This document shows, piece after piece, positions 7,028-8,471 of a stretch of 8,471 nt of DNA. Numbering within the stretch: the stretch's first letter is position 1; each line of letters opens with the position of its first letter. Origin of the DNA: an uncultured bacterium. Lineage in GTDB: Bacteria > Bacillota > Clostridia > Oscillospirales > Oscillospiraceae. The DNA is taken from assembly GCA_905215425.1 (NCBI GenBank), contig CAJMQD010000029.1:1-8471 (forward strand), written 5' to 3'. Under the pieces are notes generated by a model. The model was not told the origin of the DNA and did not search any database. It saw nothing but the letters and a program-made list of their open reading frames with translations. The translations under genes were made by a program, and so were the position numbers.

Positions 7028-7060
7028 GGTCCCGGAAGAATCACTCAGATCCCCGGGGCC
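7028..7060. repeat. GC-rich imperfect inverted repeat just after frr
   Basis: GGTCCCGG (7028-7035) and CCGGGGCC (7053-7060) pair over 8 positions with a 17-nt loop. The one imperfect pair is a wobble in plus-strand RNA and a C-A mismatch in minus-strand RNA. The right arm overlaps the palindrome CCCCGGGG (7051-7058). It begins 15 nt after the frr stop codon. No T-run follows on the operon strand. Confidence 0.4.
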
Positions 7061-7075
7061 TATGTTGTTCTGTAA

Positions 7076-7630
7076 TCAGACTACCAGCAACTCCTGCTCT
7101 TTCTTAGCCGTCAGCGTGTCGATATCCTTGCAGCGCTTGTCGGTCTGGTCCTGCAGTTCCTTCTCCAGACCCTTCACGTCGTCCTCGGTGAGCTCAGAGG
7201 CCTTCTTTTTCTTCTTGAAATCCTCCATGGCATCCCGGCGGATATTGCGCAGAGCCACCTTGCCGTCTTCGCCGTACTTACGCACCTGCTTGATCAGATC
7301 CTTACGGCGCTCCTCCGTCAGCTGGGGGAAGTTCAGACGAATGATCCGGCCATCATTCTGGGGGTTGATGCCCAGATCGGAGGTCTGAATCGCCTTCTCA
7401 ATTGCCTTCAGCAGGGAAGCATCCCAGGGCTGGATGGTCAGGGTGCGGGGATCGGGAGAGGCCACGGCGGCCACCTGGTTCAGAGGGGTGGGGCTTCCGT
7501 AATACTCCACCTGGATGCGGTCCAGCACCGCGGCGTTAGCCCGTCCCGCACGGACAGAGGCGTAATTGGCTTTCACGACCTCGATGGTCTTCAACATCTT
7601 TTCGTCATACACTTTGATCTCAGGAGTCAT
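7076..7630 (-). CDS. frr: ribosome recycling factor
   Basis: RRF works with EF-G to split the post-termination ribosome so that the subunits can be reused. The protein is 184 residues, the family length. The N-terminal helix is followed by the conserved block VRAGRANAAVLDRIQVEYYG (26-45), where domain II begins (about 31-104, with the PLNQVA, TLTIQPWD and GRIIRLNFPQLTEERR blocks). The C-terminal helices complete domain I, including KVALRNIRRDA (124-134) with the conserved arginines that contact the ribosome, and a lysine-rich run at 139-143. The ATG at 7628-7630 follows an AGGAAGGA site by about 6 nt. It lies 62 nt after pyrH, a near-universal bacterial pairing. After it comes the 356-nt gap, so transcription or processing may change here. 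Confidence 0.98.
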   Translation of the reverse strand: MTPEIKVYDEKMLKTIEVVKANYASVRAGRANAAVLDRIQVEYYGSPTPLNQVAAVASPDPRTLTIQPWDASLLKAIEKAIQTSDLGINPQNDGRIIRLNFPQLTEERRKDLIKQVRKYGEDGKVALRNIRRDAMEDFKKKKKASELTEDDVKGLEKELQDQTDKRCKDIDTLTAKKEQELLVV

Positions 7631-7692
7631 AGTGGATCCTTCCTTTCTTCATCAGCCGCCGGAGCGGGCAATTTTATAATCGGCAGGGGCCG

Positions 7693-8409
7693 TCAGCCCG
7701 CTACCACAGTACCGATCTTCTCTCCCTGCACTGCCCGGATAATATTCTCCGGGTCCTTCAGGGCAAACAGCAGAACGGGGATTTTGTTATCCATGGACAG
7801 AGACGTGGCGGTGGAATCCATCACCTGAAGGTGCTGAGCCAGCACATCGTCATAGGTAATAGAATCGTACTTCACCGCAGTGGGATCCTTCTTGGGGTCG
7901 GCGGAATAGACGCCATCAATGTTCTTGGCCAGCAGAATGATATCGGCGTCGATCTCGGCCGCGCGGAGAACCGCAGCGGTATCCGTAGAGAAGAAAGGAT
8001 TCCCCGTTCCGCATCCGAAGATGACCACGCGGCCCTTCTCCAGATGGCGGATGGCCTTGGATCGGATATAGGGCTCGGCCACGGAGTGCATCTCGATGGC
8101 AGTCTGTACCCGGACCTCTACGCCCTTTTGCTCCAGCACATCGGCCACAGCCAGGGCATTGATCGCGGTAGCCAACATTCCCATATGGTCGGCACGCACC
8201 CGGACCAGCTTATCTCCGCCAGCCTTCAGGCCGCGCCAAAAGTTGCCGCCGCCCACTACAACGCCCACCTGGACGCCAATTTCTACACCACGCTTATTGA
8301 TATCGCAGACCTGTCCGATGACCTCAAAGTCCAGCCCACGGGAGGCATCTCCCGCCAGAGCCTCGCCGCTGATCTTCAGCAGGACGCGCTTATACTTCGG
8401 CTGCTCCAT
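7693..8409 (-). CDS. pyrH: uridylate (UMP) kinase
   Basis: PyrH phosphorylates UMP to UDP with ATP, feeding UTP and CTP synthesis. The bacterial enzyme is a hexamer of the amino-acid-kinase fold, usually activated by GTP and inhibited by UTP; that regulation is family knowledge, not visible here. The protein is 238 residues. Landmarks are KISGEALAG (12-20) with the phosphate-binding Lys12, GGGNFWRG (53-60), DHMGMLAT (74-81) in the UMP site, [10 protein letters not shown] (134-143) and [11 protein letters not shown] (162-172) in the ATP region. The start at 8407-8409 has AAGGAG 8 nt upstream. It is followed by frr after 62 nt. In related genomes tsf and rpsB lie just upstream, which would be beyond the right edge. 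The reading frame is intact. Confidence 0.98.
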   Translation of the reverse strand: MEQPKYKRVLLKISGEALAGDASRGLDFEVIGQVCDINKRGVEIGVQVGVVVGGGNFWRGLKAGGDKLVRVRADHMGMLATAINALAVADVLEQKGVEVRVQTAIEMHSVAEPYIRSKAIRHLEKGRVVIFGCGTGNPFFSTDTAAVLRAAEIDADIILLAKNIDGVYSADPKKDPTAVKYDSITYDDVLAQHLQVMDSTATSLSMDNKIPVLLFALKDPENIIRAVQGEKIGTVVAG

Positions 8410-8429
8410 TTTAAACCACTCCTTGTAGC

Positions 8430-8458
8430 ATTAGAAAATCACATCGCACATATTGTAA
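8430..8458 (-). promoter_or_regulatory. possible weak promoter upstream of pyrH
   Basis: On the minus strand, TCTAAT (8430-8435) matches the -10 consensus at 5 of 6 positions. It lies 17 nt downstream of TTACAA (8453-8458), which matches the -35 consensus at only 3 of 6. The region is AT-rich, unlike the surrounding genes, and transcription would start about 15-20 nt before the pyrH ATG. pyrH might equally be read through from tsf. This is a tentative call. Confidence 0.3.
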
Positions 8459-8471
8459 TATATTTCTTCCC

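Larger units (their letters stand above)
6720..7075. other. 356-nt non-coding gap between frr and uppS
   Basis: This is the only stretch over 300 nt without a recognisable gene. On the operon strand it holds, in order from frr: a GC-rich imperfect inverted repeat (7028-7060), a 17-bp hairpin (6978-7022), a GC-rich part, an AT-rich part (about 6834-6870) bracketed by a 9-bp inverted repeat, a 6-bp tetraloop hairpin, and the uppS ribosome binding site. No stem is followed by a run of T's, so no classical intrinsic terminator is seen. I found no convincing -35/-10 pair, although a promoter for the downstream genes could be here. The short open frames across it have no family resemblance. I recognise no known riboswitch or T-box; the T-box core and common riboswitch motifs were looked for by eye only. 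Confidence 0.7.

Noticed and set aside
6747..7388. A 213-codon plus-strand frame covering the frr-uppS gap
   Set aside because: Half of it is antisense to frr and the rest crosses the hairpins. It is Ser/Arg-rich with no recognisable domain and no clear ribosome binding site, so I do not call it a gene.
7665..7682. TATAAT box on the plus strand in the pyrH-frr gap
   Set aside because: It points antisense into pyrH and has no -35-like hexamer at suitable spacing; likely chance in an AT-rich spacer.
1..8471. A novel defence, mobile or biosynthetic system
   Set aside because: All genes are recognised core housekeeping genes in a conserved order. No integrase, transposase, toxin-antitoxin pair, CRISPR repeats or tRNA-associated attachment site was seen.

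Overview
This window is a stretch of core bacterial chromosome. All eight protein genes lie on the minus strand. In transcription order (high to low coordinates) they are pyrH, frr, uppS, cdsA, dxr, rseP, ispG and the 5' part of polC. This is the classic Firmicutes cluster that normally follows rpsB-tsf. A Gram-positive-type replicative polymerase (PolC), ispG directly before polC, a GC-rich composition with GC-rich third codon positions, and clear AGGAGG-type ribosome binding sites point to a GC-rich member of the Clostridia. An Oscillospiraceae/Ruminococcaceae-type gut anaerobe is my best guess, by inference and not by any database match.

Layout: an upstream leader with a possible weak promoter (8410-8471), pyrH (UMP kinase) and frr (ribosome recycling factor) come first. 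A 356-nt non-coding gap (6720-7075) follows; it is the only long gap and holds several inverted repeats. After it comes a compact run: uppS, cdsA (its ATG abuts the uppS stop codon), dxr, rseP, ispG and polC, with gaps of 0, 76, 27, 25 and 23 nt. polC runs off the left edge after 589 codons.

The genes fit together in function. dxr and ispG are steps of the MEP pathway that makes IPP/DMAPP. UppS polymerises these into undecaprenyl diphosphate, the lipid carrier for cell-wall synthesis. CdsA makes CDP-diacylglycerol for phospholipids. RseP is an intramembrane site-2 protease. PyrH feeds UTP/CTP pools (and CTP is the CdsA substrate), Frr recycles ribosomes, and PolC replicates the chromosome. 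The cluster therefore couples envelope building to growth and replication.

I found no mobile element, CRISPR array, tRNA, rRNA or accessory system. The feature most worth a second look is the gap between frr and uppS. It holds a 17-bp hairpin built from a tandem GCAGAAT heptamer, which pairs without mismatch only in RNA of the operon's sense. I do not see evidence for an undescribed system here; this is largely an ordinary conserved region.
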